Shown one piece after another: positions 34,600 through 45,389 of a stretch of 64,000 nt of DNA (its first letter is position 1; every line of letters begins with the position of its first letter). A program made the translations under genes and the position numbers. Source of the stretch: Hymenopus coronatus (taxonomy: Eukaryota; Arthropoda; Insecta; Mantodea; Hymenopodidae). A model generated the notes under the pieces. It searched no databases. It was not told the origin of the DNA and saw only the letters and a program-made list of their open reading frames with translations. The DNA lies in the NCBI GenBank assembly GCA_030762935.1, contig CM060899.1:15731001-15795000 (forward strand), given 5' to 3'.

Positions 34600-35850
34600 G
34601 GAAAGAATTGTTTTACGGTGAGCTCTTTAGTGATTCAAAAGGGTCTTGATAGAATAGCTGGTCCTGTGAAATCTTGCTTTAGAGTCCGTAACGGCACGCT
34701 GCTGGTTGAGGCATTCTCCGCATCCCAGGCTGCCAAAATACTAAAGGCCAAAATGTTAGCCGTCTTCCCCGTGAAGGTCGAAAGGCATAAGACGTTAAAC
34801 TCCTCTTGCGGTGTGATCACCACCCGCACTCTAGACGGATTGAGCACTGAGGAGATTCAAAAGAATATGGCAGATTAAAGCGTAACATCTGTCTATCGGG
34901 TTCAGTGTAAAGTCAATGGAGAATTCATACCTACATGTACACTGTTTCATACTTTTGGTCGGGGAGATTTCCCGCAAAAGATTAAAGCAGGGTATGAAGT
35001 GATCGAGGTTAAGCCTTTATATTCCAAACCCGCTTAAGTGTCAATGTTTTGGCCACATGCGTGATTTTTGTAAGGCCGAATCCCCTGCGCCAACTGTGGT
35101 GACCTATCCCACCATGGTGTGTGTAGTTCACTTCCATCATGCGTGAATTGCAGCGGTGATCATTCATCCAATCCCCATGAGTGTCGTCGCCCTCCGTGGT
35201 GTAATGGTTACCATGCTAACTTCATATACCCAAGGTCGCGGATTCAAACCCTGCGGAGGACGATGGATTTTTTTCGGGTGAAAGAATCCTTAGCATGGCT
35301 TCCTTCGAAAGAGAAGTAAAGCCGTTGGTCCCCTGTCATAGATTTACGGCACGTAAAAGAACCTCAAGCCTGATAGAGAGGCCTCTGAGCAAAATTAAGC
35401 GGTCTTTCACACCCAATTTAGAATGGGAGGCTGAGAACCACAGCAGTTAAAGCGCGTCCATAAACAACACGCCATTTATTTCCCAGCGATTCAGGAGATC
35501 TGGATGAAAGAGAAGATGTCCTTCTCAAAGCCTGGAAGCTCTTACGAAGCTGTCCCGAACTCCAGTACGTTTAGCTCTGTTGTAGCTAAACCAGTGCCGT
35601 GCGGGACAAGTGATATAAACGGGACAACTATTGCAGAGATGGCCCTTGTAGCCAGAAAAGTGTTCAAGCCTACGTCATCTTCAAAACTGGCATTAATCCG
35701 CCAAATCTACCAGCCTGCAGAGAGTTCAGCACTCTTATCACCTAAACCGTCGACCTCGGGAAATAACACTTGTAAGCTTGAGACATATTCTGCACCTGCA
35801 AATCAATTCAAGAGCAGCTATTTCAGGCAAGACTTTCTGTAAGATAGTGT
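34600..35850 (+). pseudogene. A3 gag-like ORF1, broken by stops and a SINE
   Basis: 34618-34878 reads GLDRIAGPVKSCFRVRNGTL then VITTRTLDGLSTEEIQKNM, parallel to A1. After a stop, eroded CCHC knuckles follow (CANCGDLSHH; CVNCSGDHSS..C near 35085-35175). SINE-A then interrupts. The C-terminal low-complexity part resumes at 35504-35840 (SSVVAKPVPCGTSDINGTTI; SSKLALIRQIYQPAE), matching A4. It is the element's RNA-binding structural protein and is non-functional. Confidence 0.85.
35190..35481 (+). mobile_element. SINE-A copy inside A3 ORF1
   Basis: A tRNA-like head opens it: CCTCCGTGGTGTAATGGTTA (box A region), an anticodon-like loop, and GCGGATTCAAACCC (box B arm). The body follows (gatggattttttcgggtgaa, aatccttagcatggcttcct, gtaaagccgttggtcccctg, cacgtaaaagaacctcaagc, ctgagaaccacagcagttaa). 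Comparison with A1 (tgtcgtcg...attcaggag) shows the interruption; about 14 target bases are missing and I see no target duplication. Confidence 0.9.
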
Positions 35851-36689
35851 CCAGACCACTACCAAAACATTTAAGGAAAACCAAAGTCCACGCCACTCTC
35901 CATGAAGATCCTCTTCTGCCCCCCCCCCCCAGGAGCCTACTTCGGTAGGTACGGGTTTGGCGTACCCGGTGGTTTCCGAGCCAGTCACCGCCACCTCACC
36001 CTGCCCATCGCCATCCACTGTTGCCATGTCTTTTTTCTGGTTTTGTTTCGTTTGTGTACTTTACCACCCTCTTCCTCTTCTAGGTTTATGGAACTTCTTA
36101 GTTTGTAGGACATTAGGCTTATTAACTCCTGTCTCACCAGCAGGGCTCTTTCACTATCCCCGTGGTTCCTGTCCCACGGTTCCAGCGCGGCTCCCAATTT
36201 GTGTGCTCTCCGGAGGTCCCAGACCTGAAGCTTGGGTGCACCCTCCCCACTGCCCCTGTGTGTAGCCTTAGGTGTGGAGCCCGTCCATACCGTCAAGTAC
36301 ATTCACGTAGCTACTTCGAGAGCCCGGCCTGTGCTGGTGTCCCGTCGACCGCGTCACGTCGTTGGGATAGTTTCATGGGCCGGACGTGTTACCGCGTAAT
36401 CAACCACAAGTCCCCTGAATCCGGGCATGTGTTCTGTCGCTGCACGGCCTAGAGTGGGGAGCCACAGGCGGTTATTCCTGTGGCAGGGGCTTAAAACCGG
36501 GGCGTGCATTGTGAATGGTATGCGCATATGGACCAGCAGTGGTGCTTGGAGGGCAACCCTTGTAACGTAGGCCTTGGGTATCGGTCACGGGATGGTTCCC
36601 GTGACGGCGCAGACCGTGGAGATTTGGTGTCTTTTCCTCTTTAACCCCCGGATGGCAGGCTGACGCCGACGATTCCGGAAGGGAGTCTT

Positions 36690-37826
36690 TTCAATATGTC
36701 AAACCGCGCACCTTTTTCTTATTTTGACCAGTTTATATGTTGAACGAGATGAAGAAATTTTCAGATATAAGTCCATTTTACGTGTAAAGGGAAGTTGACA
36801 GGATCTGCGGCAAGGTTAAAAACGCGACGAGGCTGCGAGACGGTACCCTACTGTTAGAGGTCCACAATAAAGACCAATCGGACAATCTTCTTCATGCTGC
36901 TCTGTTGGGCTCGTACAGCATCAAAGTTTACCCGCACAAATCAAGGAATACCTATAGAGGAGTTGTGACCACCTCTAGCTTAGACGACCTCTCCAATGAA
37001 GATATTGCCACCCTTCTTTCCGAACAGCGAGTTTGTCAGGCCGTCTACATGGTAAACGTGACGGCAAGGAGTACCCATTGCGTACGATCGTTCTCACGTT
37101 CAAGGGTACTAGTGTTCCGGAGTTCATATACTGTGGTTACGAACGTGCTGCCATCGGCCCGTATGTGCCGAACCCTATATGGTGCTTCAAGTGCCAGCGC
37201 TTCGTGCATACCTAAGCCGCCTGTGCCCGACCTGCAACCTGCGATCGTTGTGGTCTAGTGGCACACGTTGACACCTTCTGTACGCATGCCCCGTGCTGTG
37301 TAAACTGTGAAGGCAGTCATCCGTCTAGCTCTCGACAGTGTCCCATGTACTTGGCAGAGAAAAGCATACAAGAAATACGTGTGAAGGAACATCTTACTTT
37401 TCCTGAGGCGAGACGTCGCTTTGAGCAGCTAAAGCCTGCCAACACCTCAGCCGTTCGCCGTAAGTTGTCCAATCCGTCGGTTTACAGACTGTGCCTGTCG
37501 CGGATGCGTCGACGCAAACTGACTTGTGCGAAGCCGCTCCTTTATGTGCTCGAATATCTGCATCTCAGTGTACAAAGTCTGGTGCACAGCAGCAATCTCA
37601 GCCGTCGGCTAATCCATGTGCTCCTAGTTCGTCCTTCGCCGGAGATCGTTCCCGTCAACGTAGTAGACCGATGAGCCGAACTTCGGCAACGTCCCGCTCT
37701 CGTTCTCCGAACAGAAGGACTTCTTCGGACTCCCGACCAGCAGTGGAATCTGAGGAAGACACGGATTTTAGGTCAGTTGGAGCTAAATCTGCTAAGGTGA
37801 GAAAGAAAGAAATTACACCACCTTAA
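36690..37826 (+). pseudogene. B gag-like ORF1, broken
   Basis: Fragments in order are: VVTTSSLDDLSNEDIATLL near 36961 (paralogous to VITTRTLDGLSTEEIQ of A); FIYCGYERAAIGPYVPNP and WCFKCQRFVHT near 37120-37215 (first zinc knuckle); a CDRCG...C string and CCVNCEGSHPSSSRQCPMY near 37250-37350 (further knuckles); EIRVKEHLTFPEARRRFEQL; then DASTQTD near 37500 and an Arg/Ser-rich tail (RSRQRSRP, SRSRSPNRR). It binds element RNA. At least three frame changes are needed. Confidence 0.85.
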
Positions 37827-37839
37827 TTTATATCTCACC

Positions 37840-40800
37840 ATGGATATAATCCAGTAGAATGTCAATGGGATCAGGGCCCGTCTACCAGACATTCAACATA
37901 TAATCAACAAGCGTTCACCCTCAATCCTCTGTCTCCAGGAAACCCACTTACATCTCCACCATATCCTTCCACTTCGTCATTTTCAATCCTTCAGACACGA
38001 CTTTGTTGGTGGCCAGCGTGCTTGCAACGGTGTTGTTACTCTCGTGGCTCCTACCATCCTTGCCGCCAGTATTACACTCTACACCCCGCTACAAGCGGTA
38101 GCTGTGCGCGTAACATTGCCTTCCATCTCCTTTTCTGTTTGCAATGTCTATTTGCCGCCGCACGATGTGATCACAGACTTCGGGCATTTTTAGCACAAAT
38201 TCTCCCGCCGCAGATCTTTTTGGGCGATGTCAATGCTGGCAATCTTCTTTGGGGTTCTTCTGCTGACGATGCTCGAGGTACAATAATAGCAGATTTTGCG
38301 ATAGGTCTGGTTTATTACTTTTATACTCCGGTGCACCCACATTCTTATCTTCAGCATATGGCACCCTATCCGCCCTAGATGTAACTTTCTGCAGCCCTGC
38401 TTTACTACCCTTCCTGGATTGGTCGGTATTTTCCGATCTTCACCGCAGTGATACCCTTCCTGGATTGGTCGGTATTTTCCGATCTTCACCGCAGTGATCA
38501 TTACCCAATTGACATTCGTTTTTCGGGACAATATCCATGCCCACGCAACATCCCCTCTGGATTATCTCCAAGGCTGATTGTGGAAAGTTTTCCTCTCTGC
38601 TCCATCTCCATTCCGATGGCTGTTCTTCCATAGAAGACATGGTGGAGTACTTTACTTGCTCGGTTTTGCTCGCCGCAGAATCAAGTATTCCTCGGAGCTC
38701 TTCTACCCCTCGGCGTATTCCAGTGCCGTGGTGGACCTAGGACTGCAACTTAGCATTAAAGGCACGAAAAAGGGCTCTTCGTCTTTTCCACCTACACCCG
38801 ACGGCGGAGAACTTTGTTGCTTTCAAACGCGCCGGGCTAAGGCGCGCTATATCGTTCGTAATGTCAAACGGAATTCGTGGGAATCATGTCTCCTCGCTAT
38901 CTCGCAGGAGCTCCTCACAGAGAGTGTGGACTTCGGTGCGCCGCATGACCGGCAAATGTCTCAGGACATACATCCCTGGCCTTACTGTTCACGGCTCCAC
39001 CTTCACCAGCGAACCGGATGTTGCCAAAGCCCTAGCCACCTCCTTCGCTGGGACAAGTGCAAGGGCAATTACGACAATGCATTTCTTCCCATTAAGGAAG
39101 CTGCTGAGAGATTTCGCCTTGATTTTACTAGTGACTGTAGTGAGCCGTACAGTGCACCCTTCGCCCTTGCGGAACAAACTCATGCTTTAAACGCTGCGAG
39201 GGACTCTTCTCCTGGTTCCGATGATATTCACCGACAAATGTTACTTCACCTCCCACCTGCAGCCTCTATAACCGCATTTGGCGCGAACAGGTTTTTCCCG
39301 CCTGTGTGGCGAGAGGGTATTGCCATTCCTATCCAAAGACCGGACCCTCCCATCCTCTTACCGGCCGGTTTGCCTCACGAGCGTCGTTTGCAAGACCTTG
39401 GAACGCATGATCAGTATTCGGTTTACTTGGTGGTTGCAGGCGAACAAGTGCTCTGTTCCGAGCAGTATGGATTTCGTCGCGGTCGTTCAAGCGTTGATAA
39501 CCTGGTGCATATGGAAGCTTATGTACGGAATGCTTTCCTTCTGAAGCAGCAAGTCGTGAGTGTCTTTTTTGACCTCGAGAGGGCTTACGACACTACTTGG
39601 CGATACGGTATCCTGCGTAATTTGCACAGTTCCGGGTTACGCGGCCATCTGGCCCTGTTTCTGTACAACTTTCTCCAGCTGCGCCGCTTTCGGGTCCGTA
39701 TTGGCAATACTCTCGCGGGAGAAGATTCAGGAGAATGGTGTACCCCAAGGTTCCGTGCTTAGTATAATGCTTTTTGCCGTGGCCATCAACGGCATTACTA
39801 GCGTGATTCGTAGTGGGATATCATCGTCACTGTATGAAGACGACTTTGCGCTGTACTATCGCTCCTACAGCACTGATCATCTCGAACGACAGCTCCAGCT
39901 CACCATAAACTCCATCGCTGGTTGGGCGCTTCGCAATGGTTTTCGTTTTCCCCTACGAAAATTCAGTGCATACACTTCCACCGTCTTCGTGGAGTACACC
40001 CTCCTCCTGACCTCCAATTGAATGGTGTGCCACTGCCTTTCGTTCCCGTCCTTGAAGTTCTTAGGTCTCCACCTAGACCGTGAACTTTCTTGGGTACCCC
40101 ACATCCGATACCTTCGTGCCTCCTGTGACCGATCGCTTCGGATCCTCAAACTGCTTTCTGGTGCGTCTTGGGGCGGTGATCGTTCCGTGGTGCTGCGTTT
40201 GTACCGTTCACTCGTTCGCTCAAAACTAGACTACGGTTGTTTTATTTACGGCGCAGCGACCGCCTCTAAACTTCGCCTTTTAGACACCGTTCATCATATC
40301 GGTATACGTCTTGCTACAGGAGCTTTCCGCACTAGTCGTGTGGAATGCTTGTATGCCGATGCTGGTGAACCCCCACTGACAGTGCGTCGCTCATTTTTAC
40401 TTTGTTCGTATGCTGCTAAGTTGTCTGCGGATCCCCGCCATCCTTGTTTTAACCCTGTGTTACGCCCGGACTATTCACACCGCTATCTGAGGAACGCCAC
40501 TGCTTCACGCCCCTATGGTATTCGGTTTCGTGAACTTCTCTCCGATAGGGGTCTCAGATTGCCTCCTGTGGAGCGTGTTTTTGTATACCCGGAACCTGTT
40601 TGCCAACTGAGGCGTCCCAGTTTCGACCTGACCCTCTCCAACCTTGTGAAACGTTCGACCGCTGCGGAGGTATTTCGGCGTCTGTTTTACAAACTTCTAA
40701 GCAATTACCGGGCATATGCACCGGTATTCACTGACGGCTCCCAGCTGGCAGGAGCTACAGGTTGTTCTAGATTATATCTCGCTTTTAGCACCTGGTAGTT

Positions 40801-41420
40801 TTCTTGTTTGCGGCGATTCCTTGAATACCCTATAGGCTCTGCAGCAGTATACCGGCTCCTCATCACTCGTTATGCGTATTCAATCTCGCCTTTCTGAATT
40901 GATTGCTTGCGGCTACCAGTTCATCTTCACGTGGGTTCCAGGTCATGTCAGTATTGCAGGTAATGAGGTAGTGGATAGGTCTTCCAAGGCTGCCTGCTCC
41001 TTGCAGGATTATTCGGCAGCGGCTGTGCCCTCGCGGGATGTTTCATTACTTTCGCAGGTCTCTTCTCTTAGCTTGGTAGCAATCTCGGCAAAATTTAGCA
41101 GGTACACAGCTTCGCACACTCAAAGACACGGTACACCCCTGGCTCACATTTTGCCAACCAAACCGGCGCCGCGAGGTTATCCTTACGCGTCTGCGTATCG
41201 GACACACGCGCTAACACATGGCTACCTTCTACGCGATGAGCAAGCTCCTGTGTGTCAGACCTGCGATGTTCGTCTGTCTGTGACACATGTGTTGCTTGAT
41301 TGTCCAAATTGTCATCGCGAACGGCAATCCATCGGCCTGGGTACCTCGTTACCTGCCATTTTATGTGATGACGCTATTCCGTGGATAAGGTGCTTCGCTT
41401 TGTTGCCTCTATTGGCCTGA
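37840..41420 (+). pseudogene. B ORF2: endonuclease, RT and RNase H, broken
   Basis: APE endonuclease strings: NVNGIRARLPDI with LCLQETHL (37855-37950), an eroded VYLPP region, and PFLDWSVFSDLHRSDHYPI near 38450, duplicated in part by a perfect 46-bp tandem repeat. RT: YRPVCLTSVVCKTLERMI (39360), SVFFDLERAYDTTW (39560), NGVPQGSVLSIMLF (39735), YEDDFALYYRS (39834; the catalytic box is usually FVDD or YADD). Thumb: KFLGLHLDRELSW (40060), RSKLDYGCFIYG (40215). RNase H: VFTDGSQL (40726) and FTWVPGHVSIAGNEVVD (40926). Tail: HALTHGYLLRDEQAPVCQTC with a CX2C...H...C knuckle (41210-41310). This domain order fits the I superfamily. Several frameshifts make it inactive. Confidence 0.88.
38406..38497. 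repeat. Perfect 46-bp tandem duplication in B
   Basis: 38406-38451 (tacccttcctggattggtcg...) is repeated exactly at 38452-38497. It lies in the endonuclease region and shifts the frame, since 46 is not a multiple of three. Confidence 0.96.
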
Positions 41421-41699
41421 GCAAACACCTCTGACCTGTTTCATGCTTGTGTGAAGTTTTAGCCTTTTTAACTTTTTATCCTCTGACTTTTACCACATGA
41501 GACCAATTTGTGTGTGTGTTTTTTTAGCTTTTTTAACCTTTTAGCTCTTTTTGTATCACCCGGGCCTTTTTTCGTGTGTACCTTTGTAAGGGTTTTCAGC
41601 ACGTTTTCACTTTTCATCTGTAGATTTGTTTTTAATGTGGTTTCCTTTTGTTTAACTTCGGGACCAAACGACCTAGTTGTCGACGGGTCCTAAAACACC

Positions 41700-41750
41700 A
41701 CTCACTCACACACTCACTCACTCACTCACTCACTCACTCACTCACTCACT
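41700..41750. repeat. (CACT)n microsatellite tail of element B
   Basis: About twelve CACT/TCAC units follow the terminal hairpin of B and end exactly at the target duplication, so the microsatellite is the element's 3' tail. Confidence 0.9.
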
Positions 41751-42019
41751 CCTCTTCTGAGGAATATTCCGGGGAAAGCACCGATAGGTGACTACCATCT
41801 TCACCGATCAGTACGTCTAATCGATTCGCTCCATTGGAAAGACGTCTTTCCCGCAAAGGAGATGGATCAAGAGGATTCTGTCGTCAGTGCAAGACGCACA
41901 GTGTCCAAGCGACAGGATCATGCTGCAGAACAAAGTGTTAGTCCGACACCGAAAACAACAATTAAACCGACCACCCGCGCAAACAGAAACGATTTTCAAT
42001 TTAGAACTTATCCCATCAT

Positions 42020-44640
42020 AGACTATGGTTATTCTACAGTGGAGCATACGTGGAGTTAGATCACATTGACCAGAACTTGAATTACTGCTCTACCAGCAGC
42101 AGCCTTTGGTCGTATGCTTACAAAAGACAAAGATACGTCTCCAGGACACCGCAATCATCAGGCAGTACTCCTCCATACGCAGTGATTTATCACCAGAAAA
42201 GGATGGTGTTCCGGCACATGTGGCACTCTGATGCTTACCCGAGATGATATATTCGCCAAATCCGTAGCTTACAATCTGACACCCAGTCCGTCGCTTTCAT
42301 GATTAAGCTTGTCTCCCCCACTTTCACCATTTGTAGTATCTGTTTGCGTTCATCTGCTGATCTCTTGCACACGGAATTAGAAGATCTAGTTGCGCAGTTG
42401 CCTCCACCATTTCTGATGGTAGGCGATATGAGCGCCCACCACCCACTTTGGGGCTCAGCTTGGGTATGTACGAGAGGTAAGCTTATTGCCAACCTCTTGG
42501 ACAGTAATAATTTACCTCTCTTTAACACCGAAGATGCAATCTTTCTTTCTGAGGCCTTTCACAGCTTGTAATACCTTGATTTAGCCATTTGTTCACCCCA
42601 GTTAGCAGTTTCCTTTAGTTCGAATATCATTCTTGATATTCAAGTGACACCTTCCTATGTCTTAGTCTCTTGACACAATCTGTATGCTCCAACCGTTTAC
42701 TTAGCAGGCGTTTCGATCAAGTCAACTGAGAACTGTATTACCGCTTGGATGTTTTAAATATGGCGAGCACGACGCTGTGAACTATTTAGTCGTACACTTC
42801 ATAGAGATAATTCTTTCTTCTGCTGAGCAATCCATTCCGTGTTCCACTGACTGAACCTGTCGATTTCCTGTACCTTGCTGGACCGATGAGTCTCGGGCTG
42901 TTACTCGCTACAAGACAGCCTACGTTAACTTCTGGCGCTGTTGGTGGCGATAACCGCCGTCTCTTCGCCTCGGGCCAGATTTACCTTCTTTCACAGGTGA
43001 GGCGAGATTGCTAGGGTTGATCTTCGATCGAAAGCTATGTCTGTCAAAACATATAGCACAGCTGAAAGCGTGATGTGACCGTTCTTTTAATATTTTACGG
43101 ATTCTAGCTGGCAAAACTTGGAGAGCGGATGGGACAGTGTTTATTCGTCTTTATCGTTCACTAATTCGATCGAAGCTGGATTATGGCTGCATTGTTTGTT
43201 CTTCAGTGCGACTCTGTGTATTCAGAAGATTAGACACAGTACATAATCAGGGCATCCATGTGGCTGTTGGAGCTTTTCCAACTAGCCCAATTCTTAGACT
43301 GTACGCCGAATCGGGAGAACCCCCTCTGCGATGTCGGCGTGATGTCTGCTAGCGCATTATGGCTGTGGGCTTAAGTGCATGCCTGGGCAATTAACTTTTC
43401 ACGCGTTTTTCTCCTCCTGGAGCAACGATAAGGACATAACACTGTGAGTCCAAGGCCAGCAGTTTTCGTTTCCATGAGCTTTTTTGGCAGCACAATATTG
43501 ACATGCCTATGCAGTTTTCCAAGTGGGAGAGTATGTGTTCTCATGGTTCCGTGCTAATCGCCGTGGTGTAATGGTTGTAATGCTAAATTCATACACCCAA
43601 GGTCGCGTGTTCAAACCCGACGGAAAACGGTGCATTTCTGCGGGTGTAAAAATCCTTAGGATGGCTTCCTTCGAAAGGGAAGTAAAGCCGTTCTTCCGGT
43701 GTCGTAGATTTTCTGCACGTAAAACAACATCCAGCCTGATAAAAGAGGCTTCTGAGCAAAATTTAGCGGTCTTTACGCCGAACCACAGCAGTTAAAGAGC
43801 GTCCATAAACAAAACTATATTTCTATATGGTTCCGTGCTACCGTGTATGTCGATCTCAGGATGAACTGTTTACTGGAAATCTGCTTTACCTGCTTACATT
43901 ATCATTTGTTTTTTTAAGAATGTTTACAAATATACAGTGGCCGCATTAGTATATATTATGCTGATGGCAGTAAGTACCCCGATGGTATTGGATGTACCTT
44001 TGTCACTTGATCCGAAACATCCATTGACGGGTTGTCTAGCAGCACAGCCATTTATTCTGCCAAGTTGTATGCTATTTACCGAGCCCTTCTGTGTATTCGC
44101 TGTCGAAAATTAGGTGAGTGCCTCATTCTTAGTGATTCCCTTAGTGCCGTTCAGAAATTCGTGAGCTGTACATTTACCATTCTTCAGTGCAGCGCATTCA
44201 GGACATCCTCCACATTTTGCACCGTTCTGGTGTTAATGTGGAGATGCATGGATTCCTAGACACGTTTGCTTGCTGGGGAATGAATTGGAGGATTTGGCAG
44301 TGAAATCGGCAGTCACAGAGACCAGTGTTACTGTTACCAGTTCAACAGCGGAGGATTTTAGGGTGATTGTGCGGAGAGCTGTCTTTTCGGGCTGGTGGTC
44401 GGCTCCCCGGGGTATCAACAAAGACCTCCCTATTAACTGGGTAATCTCCTCTCGTTTATTCCGATGGGAGGAATTAGAATTAGCTCGACTACGACTTGGC
44501 CACTGCATTTTTACCCACAATTACCTTTTTAATCCCGAACCTGTTCCTGTCTGTGCGATCTGTGGGGAGGCTCAGCCAGTTCGTCGTGTATTGCTAGAGT
44601 GCATGTTAGTGCTGGAAGGAAATAGATATCTACATATCAG
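42020..44640 (+). pseudogene. A3 ORF2, broken and missing the RT palm
   Basis: The endonuclease has an APE-type VGDMSAHHPLWGS string (normally GDFNAHH...). Then stops accumulate (42570-42960). The thumb resumes with LLGLIFDRKLCLSKH and RSLIRSKLDYGCIVCSSV (43040-43200), the SINE follows, then RNase H (SAKLYAIYRALLCIRCRKLG; LILSDSLSAVQK), then ELELARLRLGHCIFTHNYLF. The FVDD box present in A4 is absent, so this copy cannot encode RT. Confidence 0.82.
43557..43826 (+). mobile_element. SINE-A copy inside A3 ORF2
   Basis: It is flanked by a perfect 14-bp duplication atggttccgtgcta (43543-43556 and 43827-43840). Head: gccgtggtgtaatggttgta, with box B arm gcgtgttcaaacccg. Body as in the other copies (aaaatccttaggatggcttc; gtaaagccgttc; gagcgtccataaacaaaac). 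The matching copy in A4 sits at the same element position. Confidence 0.94.
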
Positions 44641-44930
44641 GCGGGCAGGCGGGTGGGTGGGCAGGCAGGCAGCCAGGCAGGCAGGCAGCTGTATGATGGG
44701 GCTAGGGTCAAACAACGGCTAGGTCATTAGCGCCCATAAAAATAACGCATGGCTCCGTACACAATTAAAACTTCCCAGAAAATTAAAATGGGAATAAATA
44801 AGAGTCAGTAAAACCCATGGGAAATAAATACACCCAAGGCAATACTAATAGGGACTAAAGGACTAATAAAAATGGAACTAAAAAGGTGGACTAAAACCAA
44901 TTCCTCCGGGCAAAAAGTTAATGATGATAC
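44640..44930 (-). mobile_element. 5'-truncated 3' end of another non-LTR element
   Basis: On the minus strand the segment ends with gggcgctaatgacctagccg...gaccc (44735-44705), the same terminal motif as A4 and B, followed by a (CCTG)n microsatellite (44690-44640). Only about 235 bp of A/T-rich 3' untranslated sequence precede it. It lies between the A3 end and the A4 tail. Confidence 0.65.
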
Positions 44931-45389
44931 TGATAATGATGATGATGTTGATGTCTAAGGACGCTCAACTGCCAAGACCATTAGCGCCCTTGAGGTAAAA
45001 TTCTGGCAATAACCAGTAATATAACACCATTGAAAAATGAAACACAGGTAAAGGTAAAAGGAGTATAAAACCAAAGTGAAATAACTGAAAATGGCTAGTT
45101 ATTTCACTCTGGTGAAACCAAAGCTGGCAGTAAAGTTATGGTTTAACTATAATATTAAAAGTGAAAGATTAAAGACCAACTATTTGAAAGTTAAAAATGC
45201 GCTCATTGTCACGGCATTCAGCTAACACAGACTAAAACTTCAAAGCAAAAGAAACTTGTGCTAAACTTTTAAAAGCCTGTTCCACTGTTTTTGGATCATC
45301 AGCCCAGACCTCGGCAAGAGAGGCTGGCATACCCATAGATGATCAAATGTGTACCAGGTGACCATACTCTAGAAATACATGACGAACCG

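Larger units (their letters stand above)
34055..35918 (+). mobile_element. I-like retrotransposon A3, 5' part
   Basis: The 5' untranslated region starts near 34061 (ggcctacttggaggtaagg), is about 550 bp long and matches A1 and A2 reversed. Gag-like ORF1 follows (34600-35850), carrying a SINE-A at 35190-35481. The element is interrupted at 35918 by element B and resumes at 41760 with exactly the next bases of the A consensus (compare A4 near 49405). Confidence 0.9.
35919..41749 (+). mobile_element. I-like retrotransposon B, full length, nested in A3
   Basis: The 10-bp target duplication tcctcttctg occurs at 35909-35918 and 41750-41759. Inside it lie a C12 tract (35919-35930), a UUCG hairpin (35936-35949), a long 5' untranslated region, gag-like ORF1 (36690-37826), ORF2 with endonuclease, RT and RNase H (37840-41420), a T-rich 3' untranslated region, a terminal hairpin (41661-41690) and a (CACT)n tail to 41749. 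Total is 5831 bp. ORFs carry many frameshifts, so this copy is dead, but its ends are complete. Confidence 0.93.
41760..44640 (+). mobile_element. I-like retrotransposon A3, 3' part
   Basis: It continues A3 after the B insertion: the end of ORF1 (MDQEDSVVSARRTVSKRQDH), the ORF2 start (VILQWSIRGVRSH near 42027), endonuclease (LVAQLPPPFLMVGDMSAHHP near 42385), RT thumb (43000 on), a SINE-A (43557-43826), RNase H (44032-44330) and the C-terminal knuckle (PVPVCAICGEAQPVRRVLLE near 44545). The RT palm is missing: the endonuclease part joins the thumb at about 42965. It stops near 44638 without a 3' untranslated region. Confidence 0.87.

Noticed and set aside
35190..35265. Possible functional tRNA genes at 35190, 43557, 46422 (minus) and 13465
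   Set aside because: Each has box A and box B strings but continues into a repeated SINE body and has imperfect stems, so they are SINE heads.
35919..36010. HDV-like self-cleaving ribozyme at the 5' end of element B
   Set aside because: I could not place the nested P1-P3-P1.1 pairing or the catalytic C; only two simple hairpins are supported.
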